Counted from the stretch's first letter, positions 23,216-34,749 are shown. The stretch: 64,000 nt of DNA from Nephrocerus scutellatus (GCA_947095585.1 OX352761.1:20289277-20353276); one strand, 5' to 3'. Translations and numbers: made by a program. Notes: a model not told the origin generated them from the sequence alone.

Positions 23216-23599
23216 ACCGGTTGTCGCGAACCAAAGATCGGCACAGATGTAAGAAAGGTCCTGCTGTAACCAATGAGTCAATACTGGTACATCTGTTGAG
23301 ATGGACGTTGATTGTCGCAGACCAATCCGTATCCGAAGAGGACCGTGGAGTTATGCCCTCTGTTGGCGATGTCAACGGAAATCAGAATACACAATTATAT
23401 AAAATAAGTATCGTCTACACTAGCACGCTTAGTTTGACAGTTATTCAATTCCGCTAACTTATCTACTATACAATATTTTTGCTATTTTTTTTCGTATTTT
23501 TGACATTAACAATTAATCTAAAACACAAGCTAAAAGTAATATATGTGGAATTCTCCAAGGGATACTTACCTATATATGAAAATATATTAAATAATTTAG

Positions 23600-23960
23600 A
23601 CCTCAATGTACTGGATTCCAAATAACCACCCACCAACTAACCAACTAACCACAAACCACCCGCCCACTGACCTCTACCCTAATAACAACCGGCCAATGAC
23701 CCTCATCCACCCATCGACCACCTCAACCACTCAGAAAACTTTAGAATTGGCACTAATATCGACAGAAAATACAATTAAGTACTTGTGTGTAGATTAATAA
23801 TGAAATGCTATTTTAAACCCTGAAAAAAGTAGTTTTGTTTGGCGTAAATATGCTTGCTGTTCTTTTCGCACTTCAGTGAAAGATCCTAAAAAATTGAATT
23901 GATACGATCTACGGTGTGGATTTGTACACGAAATAAATAAACAAAAAAACAAGCATAATA
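23600..23960 (-). mobile_element. Helitron-like non-autonomous repeat fragment
   Basis: Second copy of the 14560-14880 repeat: a C-rich block (CCACCCACCAACTAACCAAC), then ACTCAGAAAACTTTAGAATT, AATTAAGTACTTGTGTGTAG and, at the end, AATTGAATTGATACGATCTA. No intact termini were seen. Confidence 0.45.
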
Positions 23961-24757
23961 AAAATATGTGAAAAAATAAAAAAATTTTTTGTTAGATTTG
24001 CCAGTGAAATCATTAGGTTGCATAGGGTTAAGATGCCGATGCACTTTCAGCAGCATTCTTTACTGGTGTTCACCATTATATTAATTTCCTCCTAAGTTTG
24101 GAGCGGCAAATGGCATACATTTTTTACGTATTGTAATTTTATGTTTATTATGTTGATATTGGCACATTGTCAGTTATTGAGCACGATTGCATAATTCAAA
24201 TGTGGCACGATGTACATTAAAGTACTCTACACATTGAAGCTTTTAAGAAAAACGCAGAATATGGGCAATATTATTATGTATATCTAATTTTTGAAAGTCA
24301 TTAAACTACAATGGTATATCACACTATATTACACTATAAGTGGATGAAATTTGTTATTGAAAACAATGGAAACGAGTATCTACTGTAAAAAATATGAGTT
24401 CATGTGTCCAATACCGCAAGCATGAGTTTTACTATTCCGCAAGCATGTGAATGCAGTTTTCTTTGTGGTGAAGACCATTCAAAAAGTGTATGCAATCTCC
24501 TTTTGATCTTGTGTTTTGCCCAAACAATAGTTGTGTACACTAGCACTGTTCGAAGAGAGTACTTGGTCGAATTGTAAAGGATGATCAGAGTATAGTGGGG
24601 GTGGTGATATTAGTGTCGAATCAATGTCTCTCCGACCGGGGAACTGCGACACTCAACTTATAGTTGTACAGGGTGATCCAATTTGAGTTACCTATATTGG
24701 TAGCACTGTAAATCAAACATCTACCAATAAGTACATATTTTTAAAGTGTCATACTTT

Positions 24758-25544
24758 TGTTACAAAAAGAAGTTAGTAGCGCATATAATAAAATTAGAAT
24801 CCTTAGATAAATCGCAATGTAAATACTGCATACTTTAAATAAGCAAATGCTACGAAAAGTAGTCGGTAGTGCAGAAGTTCAAATCCTAGATAAATCGCAA
24901 TGTACAAAAAATTAGTACTAAAAATTAGAACTAAGAAAAATACTGCATACTAAAACTAAGCACTCTTATGTAGCATACTTTTAGGCTGTAAGACTTTAGA
25001 TTATTTAAAATTTGAAATTTAACCGCTTGCAAGTTTGAATCATTGTGTACTGGTCAAACAAGTAGTCAAACCGGTTTGTGCGGTTTGCCTGGTTTTTGTA
25101 AAAGAACATGATTGAACATGAAGTCTATTTTTTGAAGTTGACTTATTACATATAAGTGTCGTTAGTTGTAAATAAGGGAATAAGGCTACAATTTTCTGGT
25201 TTTTTCTCGATATTTCTGTCTACAATATTGGAAGTTTCTGGAAGCTTTTGATTGAGTATAAAAAGAGGCATTAGGCCGAAGTAAGATTATCAGTTAATTG
25301 GAATTTAATCAGTGAAGTTGTAAAAGTTCTTGCAAAGCATTTACGCTACTACCAAAGAGAATTATTGTAAAGTACTTGTATTATAAGTGTTCTTGTGTAC
25401 ATTTAAAGTTATCATTAATATAAATTGTAACTTGTGTTATTATTACTGTTTGTGAATTAAAGTTGTTATTTGTAAATTAATAAACTTGTGCTGTGTTTTA
25501 TTTGCAAAATCCTTTACGAACTCGAAAGCCTGAATTTCGTAACA
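24758..25544 (+). mobile_element. Solo LTR, plus orientation
   Basis: It begins TGTTAC and ends TTTCGTAACA, giving the TG...CA ends typical of LTRs. Inside are a TATA box (GAGTATAAAAAGAGG near 25256) and a polyadenylation motif (TTAATAAACTTGTGCTGTG near 25478), in the order expected for U3-R-U5. It is homologous to the inverted copy at 26074-26724. It carries a diverged ~90-bp tandem duplication near its start (24758-24960). No retroelement coding region adjoins it. Confidence 0.7.
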
Positions 25545-25575
25545 ATATGTTACTTTGCAATATCATATTTACGAA

Positions 25576-25810
25576 ATGGATCGCTTAACCACCGCTCAAC
25601 GCGTTAACATTGTTCAATTGTTCTACAGAAATAATAACTGTACGAACTGTGCACCGAAGAAGGTCTTTTCTGATAATGCACATTTCTAGCTCTCTGGGTT
25701 TTTTAATTAGCAGAATTGCCGCATATGGGTTGAGGAAAATCTTTATGCGATTCACGATGATCCATTGCATGCCAAAAATGTGATTGTTTGGTGCACATTG
25801 TGTTCTCAAT
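25576..25810 (+). pseudogene. Internally deleted mariner-like transposase
   Basis: An ATG at 25576 opens MDRLTTAQRVNIVQLFYRNN, an N-terminal helix-turn-helix. It is followed directly by a catalytic-core piece, KKVFSDNAHF, stop, LSGFFN, stop, QNCRIWVEENLYAIHDDPL, then VIVWCTL. The region between the DNA-binding part and the second catalytic Asp (FSDNAHF) is deleted, and two stop codons interrupt the frame. Confidence 0.7.
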
Positions 25811-26073
25811 ATATACTTATTATACATATATAGAGGTAACTAATTGACCGATTTCAAAAATTCTTAAACCAATATTTAGAATTGACTTTCAGGGTGAACA
25901 TAGGGTTATGTTTAATCCCGTTTAAATAAATAGGCCTTTCGTGGCGACCAGTTTTGTAACTAAAGTCTGTGTTTTGTACGAACATCATGCCATCTAGCGG
26001 CATGATGATGACTGTGTACTATGTGGTGCGCTGCTTTCTGTGCTGCGTTTTGTACGTACATTAATCTATATAT

Positions 26074-26724
26074 TGTTACGAAATTCAGGCTTTCGAGTTC
26101 GTAAACGATTTTGCAAATAAAACACAACACAAGTTAATTGATTTACATATAACAATTTTAATGAATAACAATAAAATTAACACAAGTTCACAATTTATAT
26201 TGGTGATTACTTTAAATGTACACAAGAATACTTATGATACTAGTACTTCACAATAATTCTTTTAGGTTTATCACTTTACAAGAACTTTTACAACTGCACT
26301 GATTAAATTCCAAACAACTTATAATCTTAGTTCGGCCTAACGGCTCCATTTATACTCAATCAAAAGCTTCCAGAAACTTCCAATATTGCAGCTAGAAATA
26401 TCCAGAAAATTGTAGCCTTATTCCCTTATTTACAACTAACGATACTTATATGTAATTAGTCATCTTCTAAAAATAGACTACATGTTTAATCATGTTCTTT
26501 TACAAAAACCGGGCAAACCGCGCAAACCGGTTTGACTACTTGTTTGATCAGTACACAATGATTCAAACTTGATGGCGGTTACATTTCAAATTTCAAATAA
26601 TCTAATAGCCTTAGAGCTTAAAAGTATGCAACATGAAAGTGCTTATTTTTAGTATGCAGTATTTACATTGGGATTTATTTTAGGATTTGAATTCTATTAT
26701 ATGAGCTAACTACTTTTCGTAATA
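26074..26724 (-). mobile_element. Solo LTR, minus orientation
   Basis: It reads TGTTACGAAATTCAGG on the plus strand, the reverse complement of the 25544 end, and runs to a damaged TTTTCGTAATA. On the minus strand it has the TATA box (GAGTATAAATGGAGC) and matches the plus LTR almost throughout, without that copy's duplication near its start. Both LTRs are flanked by ATAT on the U5 side. About 530 bp separate the two. Confidence 0.7.
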
Positions 26725-26926
26725 ATATATAAAAACCAATGTCTGTTTGTTTGTAATACGAACTTAAAACTCAAAACTACACAGCCAATTGAGCTGAACC
26801 AACTTAATGCGAATACGATCCGATAGGCGGCGCTTTGTTTAGATTTAGGCAATAGTATACAACTCCCGTGGTAGGGCAAGGCAGGAATTTATGTATGCGG
26901 CTATCAAAGAGCCGGGGAGCGTCTAG
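26725..26926 (+). mobile_element. Short Helitron-like element with CTAG end
   Basis: It starts in a TAATATATAAAAACCAATGTC region and ends GCGTCTAG, preceded by a perfect 5-bp stem hairpin (CGGCT, loop ATCAAAG, AGCCG). The next base is T. The 5' TC end is not clear. A GATCCGATAGGCGGCGC block inside recalls the CGCCACCTATCGGGTCC of the 37.9 kb Helitron. Confidence 0.6.
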
Positions 26927-27272
26927 TCTAAATATATAAAAATGAAACTTAGTCTGTATGTCTGTTCGCGATTAACTAGACCATTCATCCGATATAGCTG
27001 AAACTTTGGAATGTGCTGAGGACGGTTACGATGGATGTTTGTAGAGGGTTAGTGTGGTGATGGTGATGAGGGGGTTGACGTGCTTCATGGCTAGGTATTG
27101 TTTGTATGAGACTGACTCGAAGACCGTGCATTTCGATAAATAGAGGTGATATATGTGGCGGACGGATTTGGGGTATCTTAAGGTGGGCCTTGGAGTGGCT
27201 CTTGCGGGGTCTTGGTGGGCAGTGTGGGTAGTGTGGTGGGGGCAGCCAGGGAACGCTGGGTAGTTCAACTAG
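26927..27272 (+). mobile_element. Helitron-like element, head to tail with the previous one
   Basis: It starts TCTAAATATATAAAAATGAA immediately after the preceding element's CTAG and ends TTCAACTAG before a T. Close to the end a hairpin can form (CCAG, GGAACG, CTGG). The interior has a GGTAGTGTGGTGGGGGCAGC block, the reverse complement in character of the C-rich block in the 14.6, 23.6 and 37.9 kb elements. Confidence 0.6.
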
Positions 27273-27479
27273 TTAATAATAAAAAAATCAAAAGATTTCC
27301 TTAAATTTGTGTTGTTTCTTTTTAAATAAATTTGGGAAACTGGAGCTGGATTACCATTTAAGATAGTAAAGCGAGCTTCTCAGCTGGCCACATGCATCGT
27401 TGTAATTCAGTATAAGCACTGAATTATCTTGAAAGCCCAATAATAATAACCATTAAATTCACAAAATTCGTAAAAACAA

Positions 27480-27840
27480 GGGTTATATTCGCATCTTAGT
27501 CCTTTATAGCAAATTTCGTATGAATCGGTTGAGAAATTGCTTGGTCCACATTCCAGGCCCTATTGGCCAGATCCCAGAATTACCATAGGAACAAGTCTTA
27601 TAGTCGCATCTTAATCCTACACAGCGAATTTCATACAGATCGCTTGATAAATGGCTTGGTCCACAAAATTCCAGACCATATTAGCCAGATCCAAAAATAT
27701 CCACAGGACCAAGGACCAGTCTTATAGTCGCATCTTAGTCCTACATATCGAATTTCATACGAATCGCTTGGAATTGGCTTGGTCCACAAAATTCCAAACC
27801 CTATTGGCCAGATCCCAGAATTTACATTAAAACTTTTTTT
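27480..27840 (+). repeat. Three units of the ~118-bp satellite
   Basis: Units share CTTATAGTCGCATCTTAGTC, CGAATTTCATACGAATCGCT, AAATTGCTTGGTCCACA and GGCCAGATCCCAGAAT. The main array of the same satellite is at 46665-47830. Spacing here is 113-124 bp. It ends in a T/A run at 27833-27851. Confidence 0.75.
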
Positions 27841-27899
27841 TAAAAAAAAAACCACACGTGCCTCAACTAACACGCGCCCCACGTTTCAAAATTGTTTTA

Positions 27900-29420
27900 A
27901 AACTAGCCTTACTAAATTCTGACTGGAAGAAGCCGAGATATACATATAGCCACACGAGCAAATGTATTCTGGAATGCGAGTGACTAAACACACCCGTGTG
28001 TGTATATCTAGTTGTAATTCATAATAAAGACTATTTTGTCTTAGAAGCCTTATAGTATGCAACGTTACTAAGGGGTAGTAACCCCTATGAATGAAAAAAT
28101 TACGCTATCGCAATCCGAGCGCTAACCAATTACTTTAAAACAAGTCCCATCAAATTTTGACCGGTAGAAGCCGAGATATACGACACGAAAACAAACGTTC
28201 ACCCGTACAAACGCCGAATTTCGACCATAAACGAAAAAGCGAGGAATCGGGAACCTTGTTTAAATGGGATCGAACTTTGAAGAAACTGAAAACTGGGTTC
28301 CTTCAGTGACCATTGCGATTTCGGAACAACAATAAATTGCTGTTAAGAATCAACAGCAAAATTCCTAAGCCTATCCCATACTCTTAGATACAAACCAGCC
28401 TTCCTATATCCATCCGTATCATACCGTTTAATTGTTTTATTAATATGTAGAATACGTAGAATACTTGTTTAGACCAAATATCTTTCCATCAGCACATTTT
28501 TCGGTACTTACTCTTACTCGTACCTTGTTTATTTCCACGAATTGTGGATACACACAATTTTGCGAGTCATCAGCGATTTTCATCGGACAAGGTAGTTTTG
28601 TTTTATCTATGCAAATGTTGATAGGATCGGATTTTTCGGCTACCGCCTCGTGCTTCCAGCTTCTAACTCGCACGATAAGCTCCACTTTACTATAACGTAA
28701 CTCGCGCTTTATATATGGAAGAGTCAGTCCATCAACTATGCATCAACGTGCATAGGAAAAATGCAATATCTGCACTCTGATTGAAAGGTGTTTGTATGTT
28801 ATTTGGCTGGCTATGCCAATTTGTATAAATCGGGAATTAATTTTGAATAAATTTTTTCTTTTGCTTTACGTGGTCACACGGTAATTATCGGCGTTTTATT
28901 TCCATATAAATTACTTCCCACCATCAGCGTTAAGGAGTAATTAAAAAATAATAATTAATAAATGATAACAATCAACGTGTATGTTTTAATATTAGTTTCT
29001 TCCCCCAACCAGTGTTAAGAGACATTTAGTAGACACCTCACATATAAACATTGATGTATTGGTTTATGTGTCGGTATATTCTCATTAAATTGTCACGGTT
29101 TATGTGCCCTTAGGCTTCGAACAAAGAACTCTGGAGTTCAAAGTAGAACACCCCTAAACAACTTGTGTAAAAATGTCGAATTTTGAAAAAACTGAAAACC
29201 GAGCCGACTATTGCGATCTAGGAAGAACATGCGTGTTTAAATTTTAAATTTTAAAAACACGACGGGTTTTTTATAAGCGTTACATAAAGAACAAAAAGTT
29301 TTTAATGATTACAATTTAAAAATCTGAATTTACTTAAAATATTTTAAAAAACTATAAACGCTTCACCTAACATACAAAAGTATTTTGAAATATTAACTAT
29401 TGTACTGTATTCTGGTTGGA
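27900..29420. other. Gene-free stretch with one foldback-repeat fragment
   Basis: The only recognised piece, at about 28645-28690 (CGCCTCGTGCTTCCAGCTTC, then TAACTCGCACGATAAGCTCC), matches the inverted-repeat arms at 61744-62445 and 63345-63811. The minus-strand frame at 28440-28685 overlaps this repeat and is not supported as a gene. Confidence 0.4.
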
Positions 29421-29429
29421 TTCGCTAAT

Positions 29430-29870
29430 CGTTATTCTGGCTCCCGAAGGAAGGTGTGTTGAGATATTCTTTGAGATAAACATTCTTACTCAGCTTGTAA
29501 TGAGAGAAGAACTTCTGCCATTGCAAATCAATACGCCAACGCCATAGATTATCCGACTATTCTATAGTTTTCTTAGTAAGAGAAAACCTCGAAAAAGATT
29601 AGTATTGTAATACGAGAAAGTATTTGCTGTGATAGCGACGTTAGTGGCCCGGCTGATACAATCAGAAACAACCTTCTTATTGGTATGAAGCCTGTAAAAC
29701 CTAAGGAAGTTGTATGGTATGATTTCAGATGTTAAGAGGTCTCTAGGATTAGATAGATCGGCTACATTAAGCAAATCCTTCTCAGGAAACCCTAAGAAAA
29801 TTTGGACAAATCAGAAATGACTGCAATTTGTCCATCTCCGGCCAGTGAAATTCGAATATGATCCAAAACT
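29430..29870 (+). mobile_element. Jockey-type non-LTR retrotransposon fragment
   Basis: Closely parallel to 55620-56235: CCCGAAGGAAGGTGTGTTGA, GATATTC, CATTGCAAATCA, later TCTAGGATTAGA and GGCCAGTGAAATTCG. This is the end of the endonuclease domain and the linker before RT. Many frameshifts interrupt it. Confidence 0.6.
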
Positions 29871-29871
29871 A

Positions 29872-30025
29872 GAACGTTCATGCTTGCGCCGAAAGTTATC
29901 TTTTGTAGACGACTTTCGGTAGATTTTCGGTGGAATCAAGCTCTATCTTTCCAACTCACTAAAAACCTACCTGTTTTGCTGGACATGACTTTCATTCCCA
30001 TGCTTGTGTGGCCACGCTCTAAGGA
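29872..30025 (-). mobile_element. MITE fragment related to 8185-8465
   Basis: GAACGTTCATGCTTGCGC, then TTTTGTAGACGACTTTCGGT and GACTTTCATTCCCATGCTTG up to TGTGGCCACGCTC, are the reverse complement of 8190-8340. Only one terminus is present. Confidence 0.5.
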
Positions 30026-30079
30026 CAAGCCCAATCTGCTTGCTGCGCATATTGCCGCTAACTCCACGATTGAAGTTTG

Positions 30080-30135
30080 TGTGTTGCTTCGCGGTCCAAG
30101 GCCTAGCTTCTCGCAACCATTTGTGTTGCGCATTT
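30080..30135 (-). mobile_element. SINE body fragment
   Basis: GCGGTCCAAGGCCTAGCTTC, then TCGCAACCATTTGTG, equals the SINE body at 42352-42392 in the same orientation. The tRNA-like head is absent. Confidence 0.45.
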
Positions 30136-30139
30136 ATGG

Positions 30140-31500
30140 AGGGAGCATTTCTCTACGGTCCATAACCGTGTATTCGCTAACGATATGCAATCCAACGGAG
30201 CTGCCGGAAGTAACAATTCCCCGAATTCGCACCTCAACTCCCAGTAAAGATGAGATCGCTACCGCAATCAACGCACTAAAGAACAACAAGTCGGTAGGAC
30301 TAGATGGTATACCCGCAGAGCTTTTGCGTGCCGCTCCAACGACATCAGCAGAGCTTTTATATCCTCTTGTAGAGAGAGCTTGGGAGGCAAAAAGTTTCCC
30401 CGACGCGTGGAAGAAGGAAATGATTGTATAGCTCCCTAAAAAAGGTAGTCTTACGGAGTGCGAAAACTGGAGAGGCATTTGCGTTCTTCCTGCAGTTGCA
30501 AAAGTAATAGCCAAAGTAGTACTTGAACGAATTAAGGAACATCTGGAAGATACACTCGATGCCGAACAAGCAGGTTTCCGCACTGGATCCTCCTGTGTAG
30601 ACCACATTATTGCACAGTGCGTTGAATTCCGGTCACCACTGCACCGGCTGTTTATCGATTTTGAGAAGGTGTTTGACAGTGTCAACAGACAGTTTATCTG
30701 GCTCGCCTTGCGCAGGAGAGGTATACCCGATAAACTAATAGCTATAATTAAAGCAACCTATGATGGCTCTAAATGTCATGTGCGCCATAGTTGAAAGCTG
30801 TCAGAGGAATTCGAGATCCTAAGTGGGGTACGACAAGGTTGCATTCTATCGCAGAAACTTTTTTTGTGATTAGCGATGTTCTTCGCGCAGCTTTTTCTAC
30901 TGGAAACGGAGGAATTCGTTAGACTCTTACATCTCAACTCAAACATCTGGACTACGCTGATGACGTTTGTTAAATCTCACACAGGATTATGGAGCTGCAC
31001 CAAATGACAACAAATGTGGAAAGGGAGGCAAATGTTGTGGGTTTGCCAAAACCAAAATCATCAACCTCGGCACTAATTCAGAAACTCAAGTTAACATTGC
31101 TGGACAGCCGGTAGAGAGAGTAGAGAGTTCAGATATCTTGAAAGTATTGTCTCGACCGAAGGTGGAACCGAACAGGACATTGTCACCGAATCGGCAAAAC
31201 AAAATCAGTATTTGGAATGATGTCCATGATAAGGCGAAGCAATGCGATTAGCTTAAACACCAAGCAACAAATGTGGAAAGGGAGGCAAATGTTGTGGGTT
31301 TGCCAAAACCAAAATCATCAACCTCGGCACTAATTCAGAAACTCAAGTTAACATCGCTGGACAGCCGGTAGAGAGAGTAGAGAGTTCAGATATCTTGGAA
31401 GTATTGTCTCGACCGAAGGTGGAACCGAACAGGACATTGTCACCGAATCGGCAAAGCAAAATCAGTGTTTGGAATGATGTCCATAAAACGAAGCAATGCG
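30140..31500 (+). mobile_element. RTE-like non-LTR retrotransposon, RT domain
   Basis: A continuous frame to 30431 gives SKDEIATAINALKNNKSVG, LDGIPAELLRAAP and FPDAWKKEMIV, then a stop. It is followed by LPKKGSLTECENWRGICVLP, IDFEKVFDSVNRQFIWLALR and, after frameshifts, the catalytic box LDYADDVC at about 30949-30972. This is the same RT layout as at 470-1703. A 257-bp segment (31008-31264) is repeated once (from 31265) before the 489-bp array begins. Confidence 0.75.
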
Positions 31501-32930
31501 ATTAGCTTAAACACCAAGCTGCGACTGTTCTGTTCAAATGTTGAATCTGTGCTGTTGTATGGGTGCAGTACTTGGAAGGTTACTGCTACTATCACAAAAA
31601 GAATTAAAACCATTCGTAAATAGGTGGATCTGACCTACCGGTACCTCTAACGAACATCTTTACCAGGGAACGGGTCAGGAACCAAAAGGCACAACCATCC
31701 AACGACGAAAGTGGAAGTGGATTGGTCATACACTCCGAAAAGGCGACAGTTCCATAGCAAACTAGGCAATGTAGCGGAATCCGTTATCTCAGGATAGTAC
31801 AAGAACGGGTCGTCCGAGAAATACATGGTACAGAACAGTTGAGGAGGAGTCACGGCAATTGGGAAAGAGTTGGAAAGAGATGAAGCACATTGTCAGAAAC
31901 CGCACGCAGCGCGTAGGCGTAGTAAAGGCCCTAGGACTTACAAAGCAAAATCAGTGTTTGGAATGATGTCCATAAAGCGAAGCAATGCGATTAGCTTAAA
32001 CACCAAGCTGCGACTGTTCTGTTCAAATGTTGAATCTGTGCTGTTGTATGGGTGCAGTACTTGGAAGGTTACTGCTACTATCACAAAAAGAATTAAAACC
32101 ATTCGTAAATAGGTGGATCTGACCTACCGGTACCTCTAACGAACATCTTTACCAGGGAACGGGTCAGGAACCAAAAGGCACAACCATCCAACGACGAAAG
32201 TGGAAGTGGATTGGTCATACACTCCGAAAAGGCGACAGTTCCATAGCAAACTAGGCAATGTAGCGGAATCCGTTATCTCAGGATAGTACAAGAACGGGTC
32301 GTCCGAGAAATACATGGTACAGAACAGTTGAGGAGGAGTCACGGCAATTGGGAAAGAGTTGGAAAGAGATGAAGCACATTGTCAGAAACCGCACGCAGCG
32401 CGTAGGCGTAGTAAAGGCCCTAGGACTTACAAAGCAAAATCAGTGTTTGGAATGATGTCCATAAAGCGAAGCAATGCGATTAGCTTAAACACCAAGCTGC
32501 GACTGTTCTGTTCAAATGTTGAATCTGTGCTGTTGTATGGGTGCAGTACTTGGAAGGTTACTGCTACTATCACAAAAAGAATTAAAACCATTCGTAAATA
32601 GGTGGATCTGACCTACCGGTACCTCTAACGAACATCTTTACCAGGGAACGGGTTCAGGAACCAAAAGGCACAACCATCCAACGACGAAAGTGGAAGTGGA
32701 TTGGTCATACACTCCGAAAAGGCGACAGTTCCATAGCAAACTAGGCAATGTAGCGGAATTCGTTATCTCAGGATAGTAGAAGAACGGGTCGTCCGAGAAA
32801 TACATGGTACAGAACAGTTGAGGAGGAGTCACGGCAATTGGGAAAGAGTTGGAAAGAGATGAAGCACATTGTCAGAAACCGCACGCAGCGCGTAGGCGTA
32901 GTAAAGGCCCTAGGACTTACAAAGGGATAT
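31452..32930 (+). repeat. 489-bp tandem array of the retrotransposon 3' end
   Basis: CAAAGCAAAATCAGTGTTTG begins at 31452, 31941 and 32430, exactly 489 bp apart, and each unit runs to GGCCCTAGGACTTACAAAG. Units 1 and 2 look identical over the compared parts. Unit 3 has at least one insertion (GGGTTCAGG for GGGTCAGG) and a few substitutions. Each encodes the C-terminal tail of the RT protein (KWKWIGHTLRK-like, then GRPRNTWYRTVEEES in shifted frames). After unit 3 the sequence becomes TAAGTAAGTA and then a SINE. Confidence 0.85.
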
Positions 32931-33019
32931 AGGATACAAGTAAGTAAGTATTTATATTTTTGGACACAAATGGAAGGGACAGACAATTTAAGGCCGGATC
33001 CAAACGGCAATTGAGAAGC

Positions 33020-33166
33020 TTTCCGTGACAAGTTGTTACTCTCGGAACGTTTGTCACCCATTCGCTTGAGGTTGGACACCGTGAAAAATACTTTTGGTGT
33101 TACTGGGATTCGAACCACGAACCTCCTGCTCAGTAGCCACGCGTTTCCACTGAGCCACGGCGCCCA
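33020..33166 (-). mobile_element. tRNA-derived SINE with intact Pol III boxes
   Basis: On the minus strand the head GGCGCCGTGGCTCAGTGG contains box A, TGGCTCAGTGG (33157-33147). Thirty bases later is a perfect box B, GGTTCGAATCC (33116-33106). These are the A and B promoter boxes of a tRNA gene. The anticodon arm does not fold as a normal tRNA, and the non-tRNA body GTGTCCAACCTCAAGCGAAT, then GGGTGACAAACG, continues to about 33020. It is therefore a SINE and not a tRNA gene. Confidence 0.75.
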
Positions 33167-33179
33167 CCTGCGCTTATTA

Positions 33180-34740
33180 CCGCCGACAATTTAATAATTT
33201 TTAAAGGTCTGTACGTTAATAATGCCTGGTACATGCCTTACAAATTGGCCAAAAAATTTAAATTTTTTCTCTTGATGTTGAATCGTAGTTTTGGAATTTT
33301 TAACTTCCCATCGCACTTTGAGCTTCAATAACCAATCTCTTTTACATATTTTCAAAACGTAACAATCATTTCAATACTGTTTAAGAGTGACAGAGTAGCT
33401 CATATACATATTAAGCTATCATTTGTTGTAGGACGGCCATTAACATTTAAATGTTTCAACAATTTCCAATTAATCTTCAAAAACAGATGGATAATCTCAC
33501 AAATGTTATTCAATCGATCGATATGGAATATTAGTTTTCTTGGTAATACTTGTCACGCTTCTATTAATAATGTTCCAAGTATAGCAAAAAAAATACAATA
33601 GCATTACAATGAAATAAGAAACGAATCTTAAGACAAGCTAAGCGCAACAGCTTCGATACTTGTATTTTTGTGTATTATATTTCCTTTGCCGAATACTTTT
33701 TCAAATAAATTTTGTTTTTCCTTCTTCTTCTTCATCTTGTTATATCTATGCAATACTTTTGTATTTGTGTAGGTGCGAAAAGCGCAACTTATTAGAAATT
33801 GCTTTAGCCGCCTTAGACTCGTACAACAACTACGAATAGTGAATTTACCTGTTGAGTCTTCGTTCGATCAATAACTTGGAAAAAGTCATCTCAGCAGTTT
33901 GTTTCGGTTTGTTAAAGCGCATAGTGTTGGAAGTATGCAACAACAATAATAACGGATAGAAACAACAATACCACTATTTTGCATTCATATAAGAGTTAAT
34001 CGGTTATAGACAACAACAACAAAAACAAATAATCGGTCGATACACACGTTGTTTATTCTACCGGTAAAGTGGAATTCGTTTGGTAAAGAAATAAAAGACA
34101 CCAAAAATGTCGTAACTTTTCCTCTTTTCAATTCAACAAGTAGGAAAAAGCATCTTCACCGAATTACCGCTCGGGCTTGCTATGAAAACGTTACGATTCT
34201 TAATACAAAATCAGCGTAAAGCAATTAAGACTTTTGGACGGAAGTGTGCTAGTTTATTATTTGGTGATAGTGCAAAGCATTTTTTATATATGCAAAAATT
34301 GGATAATAATTTAAACGATACTTACGAATAAATCGTAAGCAAAAAAAGTAGAAGAGTACAGCGGAGCGAATAGCCAATATTCGACTTTCCTTTTATTTAA
34401 TGGTTTTTGTTGGTTATTTATTTTAGGCAACAACAGGTTTAAGCCGGTTATAATAGCGTAATCCAATTGCGAAAAAAAGTCAGCGATGCCAACCTGCGGT
34501 TTATTTCTTATTTTATGATAATTGAAATGCGATTTATGTAACACCTAACTATATTTTAAAGTACCTACTTTGCCTTTTTTGGGGAAATCTCTTATCAAAA
34601 ATTTTATTTCTTGGCCTAACATTTCCAAGCATTTCGAACCATGTTCTGCATTGATTTTTTAAAAATTTTGTGCTAGCTTTTCTATTACTAATAACAAAAT
34701 AATGTTTTAGAGAACCATCTGTCATTATCAGCTGTGTGCC
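33180..34740. other. Region with no recognised feature
   Basis: No conserved coding sequence, tandem array or recognised transposon. CAACAA-rich simple sequence occurs near 33940-34030. Confidence 0.35.
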
Positions 34741-34749
34741 GGGAACTTT

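Larger units (their letters stand above)
24668..25851 (+). mobile_element. Mariner-like remnant split by an LTR insertion
   Basis: The left end AGGGTGATCCAATTTGAG, then TTACCTATA, is mirrored at 25820-25851 by TATAGAGGTAACTAATTGACC. Between them a long terminal repeat (24758-25544) was inserted, and downstream lies the internally deleted transposase listed separately. The element is non-functional. Confidence 0.55.

Noticed and set aside
25576..25810. Active mariner transposase
   Set aside because: The middle of the protein is deleted and two stop codons interrupt it.
28440..28685. 81-codon minus-strand frame
   Set aside because: It overlaps a foldback-repeat fragment, has no recognised domain and no supporting splice or start context.
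33100..33166. tRNA gene on the minus strand
   Set aside because: The Pol III boxes are present but the acceptor and anticodon stems do not fold normally, and a SINE body follows.
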